Below, one piece after another: positions 1-5,420 of a stretch of DNA of 5,420 nucleotides. The number at the start of each line of letters is the position of its first letter. Within the stretch, counting starts at the first letter, position 1. The notes under the pieces are model-generated. The model saw nothing but the letters and a program-made list of their open reading frames with translations. It had not been told where the DNA came from and ran no database searches. A program made the position numbers and the translations under genes. Source of the DNA: Caulobacteraceae bacterium (lineage in GTDB: Bacteria > Pseudomonadota > Alphaproteobacteria > Caulobacterales > Caulobacteraceae); assembly GCA_003136615.1 (NCBI GenBank), contig PLFA01000156.1, positions 1,572 to 6,991 on the forward strand, in the 5' to 3' direction.

Positions 1-366
<366 letters not shown>

Positions 367-376
367 AACCGGCCTC

Positions 377-907
377 TTACCTCTCGCCCAATATGGCGCC
401 GCTGGCCGCATCCACCAGGAAATCGACGCGCCGGCCCCGCGCCGTCATCCAGCGCACGCGATAGACCGCGCGTCCGCCCTGATATTCCAGACCGGTGTCG
501 AGCTGGCGCCCGGGCGTGCGCTCGTGGATACGGGCGATTACCTGGCCGAGCGGCGCGAACTCACCGCGCCGGACGCCGGAGCGGGCTTCCTCCTGTTGCT
601 GGCGCCAATCGGGTCCGGGGGGTGACCCCGGAACGCCCGGGCGCGCGCCAGCCGGATAACCATACGGCGCTGCATAGACAGGGACGCCATAGCCTGGGGC
701 GCCATAGGCGGGCGGGGGCGGATAGCCGCCATAGGCGCGGGGGGCGGGATACGGCGCGCCCTGTCGCTGAGACATACCGCGCGGCGCCATGGTGCGTGGC
801 GCTTCGGCTGGCGCGCCGCCACGCCGGTTCTGCTGCGCCAAGGCGCCAACGGCGGGAGCCAGGACGCCAAAGATCAGCGCGATCAAAAGGATCAATTTGC
901 CAGACAC
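377..907 (-). CDS. Exported PepSY-domain protein with Pro/Tyr/Gly-rich linker
   Basis: This 176-residue protein has three parts. Residues 1-24 form a Sec-type signal peptide: a lysine, a run of L/I/A/V, then an ALA cleavage site before QQ. Residues about 31-100 form a low-complexity linker rich in Pro, Tyr, Gly and Ala, including a nine-residue tandem repeat (YPAPRAYG-G-YPPPPAYG at 53-69). Residues about 112-173 resemble a PepSY domain, with VIARIHERTPG, a central YR-V-W strand and the ending DFLVDAASGAILG. PepSY proteins are periplasmic or membrane-attached modules thought to modulate peptidases or sensor proteins, and small ones are often encoded beside two-component systems, as here. The start is a GTG; an in-frame TAG lies only three codons upstream and the next Met is residue 40, so no other start keeps the signal peptide. 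A Shine-Dalgarno site is weak or absent. The response regulator follows 10 bases downstream. The probable role is accessory to that regulator and its kinase, which is inferred from position. Confidence 0.88.
   Translation of the reverse strand: MSGKLILLIALIFGVLAPAVGALAQQNRRGGAPAEAPRTMAPRGMSQRQGAPYPAPRAYGGYPPPPAYGAPGYGVPVYAAPYGYPAGARPGVPGSPPGPDWRQQQEEARSGVRRGEFAPLGQVIARIHERTPGRQLDTGLEYQGGRAVYRVRWMTARGRRVDFLVDAASGAILGER
701..751 (-). repeat. 27-base tandem repeat inside the PepSY gene linker
   Basis: Two 24-base copies, at 701-724 and 728-751, match at 20 of 24 positions and are separated by 3 bases, giving a period of 27 bases (nine codons). They encode YPAPRAYG and YPPPPAYG with one Gly between. 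Less regular Tyr-Gly-Pro units continue downstream in the protein (PGYGVP, APYGYP). This looks like local slippage duplication in a disordered linker, so copy number may vary between strains. Confidence 0.7.
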
Positions 908-930
908 GGCGCGAACCTACAGAAGACCGT

Positions 931-947
931 CTGAACATCAACTGAAC
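931..947 (-). promoter_or_regulatory. Putative OmpR-family response-regulator box (GTTCAG-N5-GTTCAG)
   Basis: Read on the minus strand, the sequence GTTCAG-TTGAT-GTTCAG is a perfect direct repeat of a hexamer with an 11-base period, ending 23 bases before the GTG start of the PepSY gene. Direct hexamers one helical turn apart are the established binding geometry of OmpR-family regulators such as PhoP and PmrA (hexamer-N5-hexamer). The operon it precedes encodes such a regulator, so autoregulation is the simple reading. A weak -10-like TAGGTT follows at 914-919, 11 bases after the box. The repeat is directly visible; its function is inferred. Confidence 0.6.
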
Positions 948-960
948 GGTGGCGCCGCGC

Positions 961-2172
961 TTATCCCCCGCGCTGCATCCATCGGGCGAGACGGCTCAGC
1001 CCCTTATCCATGGCCGCCTCCTCGGTGGCGAAGCACCAGCGCAGCCAACCCTCGCTCTCGGACCCGAAGGCGGCGCCAGGCGCGAGGCCCAGTCCCGCCT
1101 CGGCGATCAGGCGCTTGGCCAGGGCCACTGACCGGGTCTCTCCGACCACGCGGAAAAGCACATACATCCCGCCATCGGGACGGGCGGCCTCGATCCCAGG
1201 GATGGCGGCGAGGCCTGTCCAAAGCCGATCCCGCCGGGCCGCCAGCTCATGGCGCAGGTCGTCGATATAGGGTCCGGCTCCCCTCAGGGCCGCCACGCCC
1301 CCGGCCTGGAGGAAGTCCGGCGGACAGGAGGTGTTGAATTCCAGCAGCTTGCCGATCTCCGGCTCCAGAGAGGGCGGGGCGACAAGCCAGCCCAGGCGCC
1401 AGCCGGTCATCCGCCAGCCTTTGGAAAAGCTGTTGGCGCTGATCAGCCGATCGTCGGGGTCGCCAAGGGTCAGGAAGGAGCCCGGGGCTCCAGGGGATGT
1501 GAAATCCAGCCTCTCATAGACGTCGTCGGTGAGGAGCCAAACGCCGAGGCGCCGGCAGTGATCCAGGAGGGGCGCGCGATCCTCCGGCGGCAAAACCCAT
1601 CCGGTGGGGTTGTTGGGCGAGTTCAGGAGGACAAGGCGCGTCCCCGGCGTGATGGCGCTGAGGAGTTCATGCAGGTCGAGCCGCCAAACCCCGTCGTCGA
1701 CCCGCAAGCCCACCCGCGTCAGCCGGGCGCTCAGGATGCGGGGAATCTCCACCAGGTTGGGCCACACGGGGGTGACGGCCACCACATGATCGCCAGGGTC
1801 CAGCACCGCCTGCATGGCGATCATCAGGGCTGAAACGCCCCCGCTCGTGATTGAGACGCCGTCTGGGTGAAAGGCGCGGCCGTGCAAGCCTTGCAGATAG
1901 TCGCCCAGCGCCTCGCGCAAGTCCGCCGCGCCACGGTTGTGGGTGTAGAAAGTCCGCCCCTCGGCCAGCGCCTGTGCGGCCGCCTCGCGGATGAAGGCGG
2001 GGGTGGGCTGGTCGCCTTCGCCGAACCAGAACTTCGCAAGATCCGGCGCGCCAAAGCCCGCATTGGCCACTTCCCGCACCTGTGAGACGGCCAGATCCCG
2101 CGCCGCCGCCCGGGCCAGGGGTGGCCCCGCGGCCGTCGCGAAGTCGCTGATCGTTTGTCCATCCCGCGCCAT
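961..2172 (-). CDS. PLP-dependent class I/II aminotransferase
   Basis: This 403-residue protein has the full length and motif order of a fold-type I, AspC-like aminotransferase. Near the N-terminus is GEGDQPTP (51-58), with FYTHNRG at 75-81. The Gly-rich cofactor segment TSGGVSA is at 109-115. SPNNPTG (185-191) carries the conserved Asn, DDVYE (216-220) the Asp and Tyr that hold the pyridine ring, and SFSKGWRMTGWRLGW (248-262) contains the Schiff-base lysine K251. R378 in GWLRWCFA is the expected substrate carboxylate-binding arginine. It should transfer an amino group between an amino acid and a 2-oxo acid in the cytoplasm; the substrate cannot be read from sequence. The ATG has a good ribosome site, GAGG at 2180-2183 with 7 bases of spacing, which overlaps the TGA of the desaturase gene 9 bases upstream, so the two are probably coupled. 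Tryptophan at 379, where many relatives have a small aliphatic residue, is a minor oddity next to the substrate arginine. Confidence 0.95.
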   Translation of the reverse strand: MARDGQTISDFATAAGPPLARAAARDLAVSQVREVANAGFGAPDLAKFWFGEGDQPTPAFIREAAAQALAEGRTFYTHNRGAADLREALGDYLQGLHGRAFHPDGVSITSGGVSALMIAMQAVLDPGDHVVAVTPVWPNLVEIPRILSARLTRVGLRVDDGVWRLDLHELLSAITPGTRLVLLNSPNNPTGWVLPPEDRAPLLDHCRRLGVWLLTDDVYERLDFTSPGAPGSFLTLGDPDDRLISANSFSKGWRMTGWRLGWLVAPPSLEPEIGKLLEFNTSCPPDFLQAGGVAALRGAGPYIDDLRHELAARRDRLWTGLAAIPGIEAARPDGGMYVLFRVVGETRSVALAKRLIAEAGLGLAPGAAFGSESEGWLRWCFATEEAAMDKGLSRLARWMQRGG

Positions 2173-2181
2173 GCCGCGACC

Positions 2182-3108
2182 TCACTTTCGTAGCGACTCG
2201 AAGATCGCTTTCTGGGCTGCGATATAGCTCAAGGTGGGGATGGGGTGTGGCAGATTGCGGGCAATCTCGGCGTGCAGCCTGGGCAGGGCGTGGAAGGGCG
2301 TCGCCGGATAGGCGTGATGGGCGGTGTGGTAAGACATGTTCCACATCAGCCAGCGTAGGGGCGCGGGCCCCTTAAGTGTGCGGGTATTGACGAAGACATC
2401 CGGCGTCTGGGGCATCCCTGTGTGTTCGCCGGTGTTCTGGAGCTGGTGCAAACCCTTGGTCGCAAATAGGGGTCCTATCCAGAACAGCACGGCATCGGCT
2501 GATCCGTAGGCGACGGACGCCACGGCGATGACTCCCCAGATCGCCACATGCGCCCGTGCTTCCCAGATCACGAGGCGTCGCTCGCGCGGCCCCAGCCACC
2601 AGGCGCTTTCAAGGCCCCGACCCGCCGCCGTCGCGATGATCGCACCTACCCGCCGACGCCAGAAGTCGATCCCGATCAGATCCATCAAATAGCTCGCCCG
2701 CGAATAGGCCTTGATGCCCATCAGCTCGGGGTCGCGGCGCGGGTCCTGGGTCGCCCGGTGATGGGCGAAGTGCATCCAGCGGTCGGTGAGGAAGGGATTG
2801 AGTGTCACCAAGCCGAACAGATGGCCGAAGACGTCATTCAGGCGCCGGGTGCGAAAGGCGGTCCAGTGGCTCATCTCATGCTGGCCGGCATAGAGGCAGT
2901 TGAGCAGCACGCCGTGGATCAGCAGAACCGGGACAAGCGCGAGGATCGCCGACGCGGGGATCATGATGATCGTGGTCGTCGTGACGCCGATGGCGATGAG
3001 GAAGCTTCCCGTCTGCGCCGCGCCCTTCGCGTCCGAACGCACGCTCAGCACCTTCAATGTCTTGGCCGCTACGAACTTCGCCGCGCCGGGAGCGATCCAG
3101 GCCTCCAT
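2182..3108 (-). CDS. Membrane fatty-acid desaturase-family protein (di-iron, three His boxes)
   Basis: This 308-residue protein carries the three histidine clusters of membrane desaturases and hydroxylases: H77-EMS-H81 (HxxxH), H113-FA-H116-H117 (HxxHH) and H261-TA-H264-H265 (HxxHH). An additional QNTGEHTG segment (H229) sits before the last box, as is common in this superfamily. Hydrophobic stretches at about 35-75 and 186-215 are the likely membrane spans that place the boxes on the cytoplasmic face. Members use a di-iron centre, O2 and an electron donor to desaturate or hydroxylate acyl chains, sphingolipids, carotenoids or other lipids; the substrate here is unknown. There is no fused cytochrome b5 or ferredoxin domain, and no donor gene is in the window. 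The ATG lies 5 bases after the TAA of the amidase gene, which is followed directly by a second TAA. No clear Shine-Dalgarno site is seen, so translation probably depends on coupling to the upstream gene. Confidence 0.92.
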   Translation of the reverse strand: MEAWIAPGAAKFVAAKTLKVLSVRSDAKGAAQTGSFLIAIGVTTTTIIMIPASAILALVPVLLIHGVLLNCLYAGQHEMSHWTAFRTRRLNDVFGHLFGLVTLNPFLTDRWMHFAHHRATQDPRRDPELMGIKAYSRASYLMDLIGIDFWRRRVGAIIATAAGRGLESAWWLGPRERRLVIWEARAHVAIWGVIAVASVAYGSADAVLFWIGPLFATKGLHQLQNTGEHTGMPQTPDVFVNTRTLKGPAPLRWLMWNMSYHTAHHAYPATPFHALPRLHAEIARNLPHPIPTLSYIAAQKAIFESLRK

Positions 3109-3113
3109 GGTTA

Positions 3114-4157
3114 TTATGGTCCGGTGAAGATGGCCTTGGGCATGACCACATGGACGCCCTTGTTGCGGTCCACCAGCTCGGTCACCTCCACATCGCCCGC
3201 TACGCTGATCAGCATGTAGGCGTCGTCCCGCGTCATGTGTTTCTGGGCCACCAGAAAGTCGAGCATGTGGTGAAGGGCCTTACGCGTGGCGCCCGAGAGC
3301 TCATCGTCAAAGCCCATGGCGATATAGGCCGTGGGGGTCTCGGCCATGGGATAGTCCAGGCCCGTATGCTTATGGACAATGAACTGGAAGGTCCCCACCA
3401 GAGAAGTTTCCAGGGCGGTGATATCGGATTCGCCATTACCCTGTCCCGCATGGCCGTCGCCCACCTCGAAAAGGGCGCCCGGAACCCAGACCGGTAGAAA
3501 GAGTGAGGTTCCCGCCACCAGCGCCCGGTCATCCATATTGCCGCCAATGATATTGGGCGGCGTGCTGTCATAACGTCCGATCTCCGGCGGCGGAGCGTCG
3601 CCCATGCTGCCGAAAAAGGGATGTAAGGGGATGGTGATGTCCGGCGCAAAGCGGGCGGTCATGGCCGCCGCGTCCAAGGGGATGATCTTCATCCGCCCAT
3701 AGCGGAAGTCGTCTGGCAGGGCGCCCGAGCCGAAGCGGAAGGCGTTGTAGGCATAAGGGATCGCAAGATCGATCCCCACGATCTTCACCTCCAGGGTGTC
3801 GCCGGGTTCCGCGCCGTCGATATAAACTGGACCGGTGAGGATATGGCCGCCGGGCCCCTTGTCGGTGACGTGATCGAAGATGGCCTTGAGGGAATCCTCC
3901 ACTTGGCTCGCCGGCACGCCCGCTTTTTCGAGGCCCTGGGGGCTGTTGGTGATCAGGGTGTGAATGATGACCGTATCGCCTGACTTGACGGTCAGGACCG
4001 GCTTCGCGGCCGGATCATAGTGGCCCCATTCCACGGTCTGGGGCGTCGCCTGAAGGGTATAGGTCTCGGCGCGGGCGGCGCCGTGGCCGACAAGGGCGGC
4101 GGCGAGGGCCAAAAACGGTAGCAGGCGTTGTTTTGTCACCGGGGGGTTCCTCGCCAT
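3114..4157 (-). CDS. Secreted acetamidase/formamidase-family (FmdA/AmdA) protein
   Basis: This 347-residue protein shows the characteristic blocks of the FmdA/AmdA family: DHVTDKGPGGHILTGPVYI (95-113), GAEPGDTLEV (116-125), HPFFGSMGDAPP (179-190), NIIGGNMDDRALVAGTSLFL (202-221) and VPGALFEVGDGHAGQGNGE (225-243). The family hydrolyses short amides such as formamide or acetamide to the acid plus ammonia; many members are untested. A Sec signal peptide (K9, R11, hydrophobic 12-24, ARA-E cleavage after residue 30) predicts a periplasmic enzyme, unlike the cytoplasmic FmdA of amide degraders. The start is uncertain. The annotated ATG has little upstream ribosome site, whereas a GTG at codon 7 (4137-4139) has GAGGA 8 bases before it and still gives a complete 24-residue signal peptide, so the mature protein is the same. 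It is the first gene of the unit running into the desaturase (5-base gap) and then the aminotransferase. The true substrate is not predictable. Confidence 0.93.
   Translation of the reverse strand: MARNPPVTKQRLLPFLALAAALVGHGAARAETYTLQATPQTVEWGHYDPAAKPVLTVKSGDTVIIHTLITNSPQGLEKAGVPASQVEDSLKAIFDHVTDKGPGGHILTGPVYIDGAEPGDTLEVKIVGIDLAIPYAYNAFRFGSGALPDDFRYGRMKIIPLDAAAMTARFAPDITIPLHPFFGSMGDAPPPEIGRYDSTPPNIIGGNMDDRALVAGTSLFLPVWVPGALFEVGDGHAGQGNGESDITALETSLVGTFQFIVHKHTGLDYPMAETPTAYIAMGFDDELSGATRKALHHMLDFLVAQKHMTRDDAYMLISVAGDVEVTELVDRNKGVHVVMPKAIFTGP
4148..4152 (-). promoter_or_regulatory. Shine-Dalgarno site favouring a GTG start for the amidase
   Basis: On the minus strand, GAGGA is followed by 8 bases and then GTG (4137-4139). 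It lies inside the first codons of the longer ATG-started frame. The ATG at 4155-4157 has only a short GAG before it. This supports initiation at the GTG, shortening the protein by six residues without touching the hydrophobic core of the signal peptide. Confidence 0.5.
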
Positions 4158-4253
4158 AGTCTCAACTGATCACACGCCCACCGTCTCGATACCCATGCCC
4201 CTGGTCAAGCCGCGGCCTTGGCCGTCCGCTCATTCAGGTCCAAACCTGCCCTC
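4158..4253. promoter_or_regulatory. Divergent intergenic region between amidase operon and LysE exporter
   Basis: These 96 bases must hold the promoter of the minus-strand amidase-desaturase-aminotransferase unit and that of the plus-strand exporter. A minus-strand TTGACC at 4203-4208 could be a -35 element, but no convincing -10 lies at the right distance. I cannot place either transcription start. A small inverted repeat near the exporter start is listed separately. No regulator gene of the LysR type, which often sits opposite LysE-family exporters, is present here. Confidence 0.5.
4235..4248. repeat. Inverted repeat CAGGT-N4-ACCTG just before the exporter start
   Basis: Two perfect 5-base arms flank the spacer CCAA, and the repeat ends 5 bases before the ATG of the LysE-family gene. 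It could be a small operator or an mRNA hairpin over the start region. The only AGG near the start lies in its left arm, but 15 bases from the ATG, too far for a normal ribosome site. Short arms mean chance is a real possibility. Confidence 0.35.
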
Positions 4254-4874
4254 ATGACCGTCCTGGCCTCGCTGATCGCCTTTTTCCTGGCCGCCGGCCT
4301 CATCACCGTGACGCCGGGGCTCGACACCGCCCTGGTGCTGCGCGCCACGACGTCCGAGGGCCGGCGCGCGGGGTGGTGGGCGGCCCTTGGCGTTGGCGCG
4401 GGGTGTCTTGTCTGGGGCGCGGCCGTGGCCCTGGGCCTGGGCGCGGTCCTCGCCGCCTCAAGCCGCCTCTTCGCCCTGATCCGCTTCGCCGGCGCGGCTT
4501 ATCTGATCTGGATGGGGCTGCGCCTGATCCTCTCGCGCCGCGAGGGTTATGCCGGTCCCGCCGCGCCCACCCCTAGAGGCCACCCCTTCCGCAGGGGACT
4601 TCTCACCAATCTGCTCAATCCCAAGGTGGGGGTCTTCTATGTCAGCTTCCTGCCCCAATTCGTGCCCCACGGCATCAGCTTCGGCCCCTGGTGCTTTCTG
4701 CTGGCCACGATCCATGTGGCCCTGGGTCTCGCCTGGTTCGCGGTCTTGATCGGCGCGACCCACGGCGTGCGCGGGATTCTCGACCGCCCCGGCGCGGTGA
4801 AGACCATCGACCGGGTGACGGGACTGGTGTTCCTGGGGTTTGGGGCGGATCTTGCTTTGGGGAAGCTTAGGTAG
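4254..4874 (+). CDS. LysE/RhtB-family amino-acid exporter
   Basis: This 206-residue, strongly hydrophobic protein has the length and motifs of LysE/RhtB translocators. The N-terminal signature is TVTPGLDTALVLRATTSEGR (18-37), corresponding to the family's TPGPN block, followed by GRRAGWWAALGVGAG. FAGAAYLIWMGLRLI (78-92) is the usual third helix. The hallmark LLNPKVGVFYVSFLPQFV (120-137) follows a hydrophilic loop. Two or three further membrane segments complete the protein (about 144-170 and 188-203). Family members export amino acids or related compounds from the cytoplasm using the proton gradient. PGLD in place of PGPN suggests a subfamily different from classic RhtB/LysE, so lysine or threonine should not be assumed. 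I chose the ATG at 4254; an in-frame TTG at 4218 would add 12 polar residues not expected in this family. A good ribosome site is not seen. The gene is divergent from the amidase unit and convergent with the MaoC gene. Confidence 0.93.
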   Translation: MTVLASLIAFFLAAGLITVTPGLDTALVLRATTSEGRRAGWWAALGVGAGCLVWGAAVALGLGAVLAASSRLFALIRFAGAAYLIWMGLRLILSRREGYAGPAAPTPRGHPFRRGLLTNLLNPKVGVFYVSFLPQFVPHGISFGPWCFLLATIHVALGLAWFAVLIGATHGVRGILDRPGAVKTIDRVTGLVFLGFGADLALGKLR

Positions 4875-4898
4875 CGGCGCCTATTCGGCCCCCGCCGC
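4874..4898. terminator. Weak candidate bidirectional hairpin between convergent genes
   Basis: GCGGCG at 4874-4879 can pair with CGCCGC at 4893-4898 around a 13-base loop, placed exactly between the stop codons of the convergent exporter and MaoC genes. There is no T-run on either strand, and a six-pair G/C stem arises easily in this GC-rich sequence. It is offered only because of its position. Confidence 0.22.
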
Positions 4899-4899
4899 C

Positions 4900-5346
4900 T
4901 CACCCATAAATCATCGAGATCGTCTCGGCGACGCAGGCGGGGCGGTCCTCGCCCTCGATCTCGATGGTGCACTGGTTCTTGAGCTGAAGCCCGCCCGAGC
5001 GCTCCTCCACGCTCAGCAGCTTCTGGCGAAGGCGCACGCGCTTGCCGATGCGCACCATGTTGGTGAAGCGCACCTTGTCGGAGCCGTAATTGATCCCCCG
5101 CGTGACGCCCTTCACTGGCATCAGGCCCTGCGAAAGGAAGGGAATGAGCGAGAGGGTCAGATAGCCGTGGGCGATGGGCCCGCCCATCTCCTTGGTGGCG
5201 CGCTCAACATCCACATGGATCCACTGGTGATCGCCGGTGGCCTCTGCGAACTGGTTCACGCGGTCCTGGGTGACCTCCAGCCAATCGGACACCCCTACTT
5301 CGGTCCCCACCAGACCTGGCAGGTCCTTCATTTCCACCGCTGACAT
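4900..5346 (-). CDS. MaoC/NodN-like hot-dog-fold enoyl-CoA hydratase
   Basis: This 148-residue protein is a single hot-dog domain of the MaoC dehydratase family, NodN/Rv0130-like branch. The hydratase-2 motif appears as FAEATGDHQWIHVDVERA (33-50), with catalytic-type D39 and H44, followed by GGPIAHGYLTLSL (55-67), in which the His-Gly pair caps the active site. Such enzymes add water to trans-2-enoyl-CoA to give (R)-3-hydroxyacyl-CoA in the cytoplasm, serving beta-oxidation or polyhydroxyalkanoate routes; some members act on other CoA thioesters. The start chosen is the ATG giving MSAVEMKDLPG. The frame continues upstream to 5403, but that extension overlaps the preceding gene and has no family-like sequence. 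A ribosome site GAGGGA at 5359-5364 lies 12 bases before the ATG, somewhat far. The stop of an unidentified same-strand gene is 5 bases upstream, so this is a downstream operon member. Confidence 0.93.
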   Translation of the reverse strand: MSAVEMKDLPGLVGTEVGVSDWLEVTQDRVNQFAEATGDHQWIHVDVERATKEMGGPIAHGYLTLSLIPFLSQGLMPVKGVTRGINYGSDKVRFTNMVRIGKRVRLRQKLLSVEERSGGLQLKNQCTIEIEGEDRPACVAETISMIYG

Positions 5347-5351
5347 GGTCT

Positions 5352-5420
5352 TTAAGCTTCCCTCTGATGTGTCTTGAAGATATCGGCCTCCGCCTTGCCC
5401 CAATAGGCGTCGCGGATCAG
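5352..5420 (-). CDS. C-terminal end of an unidentified gene entering from the right edge
   Basis: Reading the minus strand from the window edge gives 22 sense codons in one frame (LIRDAYWGKAEADIFKTHQ, then REA) and a TAA at 5352-5354, 5 bases before the MaoC start. The stop-to-start spacing, the MaoC ribosome site lying inside its last codons, and the codon use (third positions mostly G or C) support a real gene end. The fragment is too short to assign to a family with confidence. Given its partner, an acyl-CoA or lipid-metabolism enzyme is plausible but not shown. Confidence 0.6.
   Translation of the reverse strand: MIRDAYWGKAEADIFKTHQREA

Noticed and set aside
908..960. Terminator between the aminotransferase and the PepSY gene
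   Set aside because: Only a GGCGCC palindrome (951-956) is present, with no extended stem and no T-run.
1249..1833. Plus-strand open frame of 194 codons inside the aminotransferase gene
   Set aside because: Antisense shadow of the aminotransferase; the translation has no motif and the opposite strand encodes every catalytic block.
2548..3219. Plus-strand open frame of 223 codons opposite the desaturase
   Set aside because: Charged, His/Arg/Asp-rich translation mirrors the desaturase His boxes; no family features and no sensible ribosome site.
4203..4208. Minus-strand TTGACC as the amidase promoter -35
   Set aside because: No acceptable -10 element lies 16-18 bases downstream, so I do not call a promoter.
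4218..4253. TTG start extending the exporter by 12 residues
   Set aside because: The extra residues are polar and basic, family members begin directly at the first membrane helix, and the ATG at 4254 fits the usual length.
4271..4325. PGLD instead of PGPN in the LysE-family signature as a sign of a defective exporter
   Set aside because: The rest of the signature and the LNPK block are intact, and I recall TPGLD-type exporters as a common variant, so this marks a subfamily and not damage.
5347..5403. Longer MaoC frame starting at 5403
   Set aside because: The 19 extra codons overlap the tail of another gene, show no family sequence, and a ribosome site and ATG are available at 5346.

Overview
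This GC-rich window carries seven substantial protein-coding genes plus a short gene tail. Base composition, codon use and gene content suggest an alphaproteobacterium, probably of the Caulobacter/Phenylobacterium type. That placement is inferred from style and family content, not from a marker gene. Coding density is high: no gene-free stretch exceeds about 100 bases, and I see no RNA gene, insertion sequence, CRISPR array or phage gene.

Layout from left to right. (i) Positions 1-907, minus strand: an exported PepSY-domain protein followed 10 bases later by an OmpR/QseB-type response regulator that runs off the left edge. A direct repeat GTTCAG-N5-GTTCAG lies just upstream of the PepSY gene. 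Its 11-base period is the classic geometry of an OmpR-family binding site, so the pair looks like a self-regulated two-component operon; a histidine kinase gene would be expected beyond the left edge. (ii) Positions 961-4157, minus strand: a tightly packed three-gene unit, transcribed in the order secreted acetamidase/formamidase-family protein, membrane fatty-acid desaturase-family protein, PLP-dependent class I/II aminotransferase. The gaps are 5 and 9 bases. This combination of an amide hydrolase, a di-iron membrane oxidase and an aminotransferase matches no standard pathway I recognise and is the most open question here. (iii) Positions 4158-4253: a 96-base divergent intergenic region with a small inverted repeat. 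(iv) Positions 4254-4874, plus strand: a LysE/RhtB-type amino-acid exporter, divergent from the three-gene unit. (v) Positions 4900-5420, minus strand: a MaoC/NodN-like hot-dog hydratase that converges on the exporter. It follows, 5 bases downstream, the last 22 codons of an unidentified gene that enters from the right edge.

How the parts may relate: the response regulator may control its own operon through the GTTCAG repeats. The amidase-desaturase-aminotransferase unit is probably co-transcribed and may act on an amide or amino compound, with the divergent LysE exporter as a possible partner. That functional link is inference only. The MaoC gene belongs to a separate acyl-CoA-type unit coming from the right.
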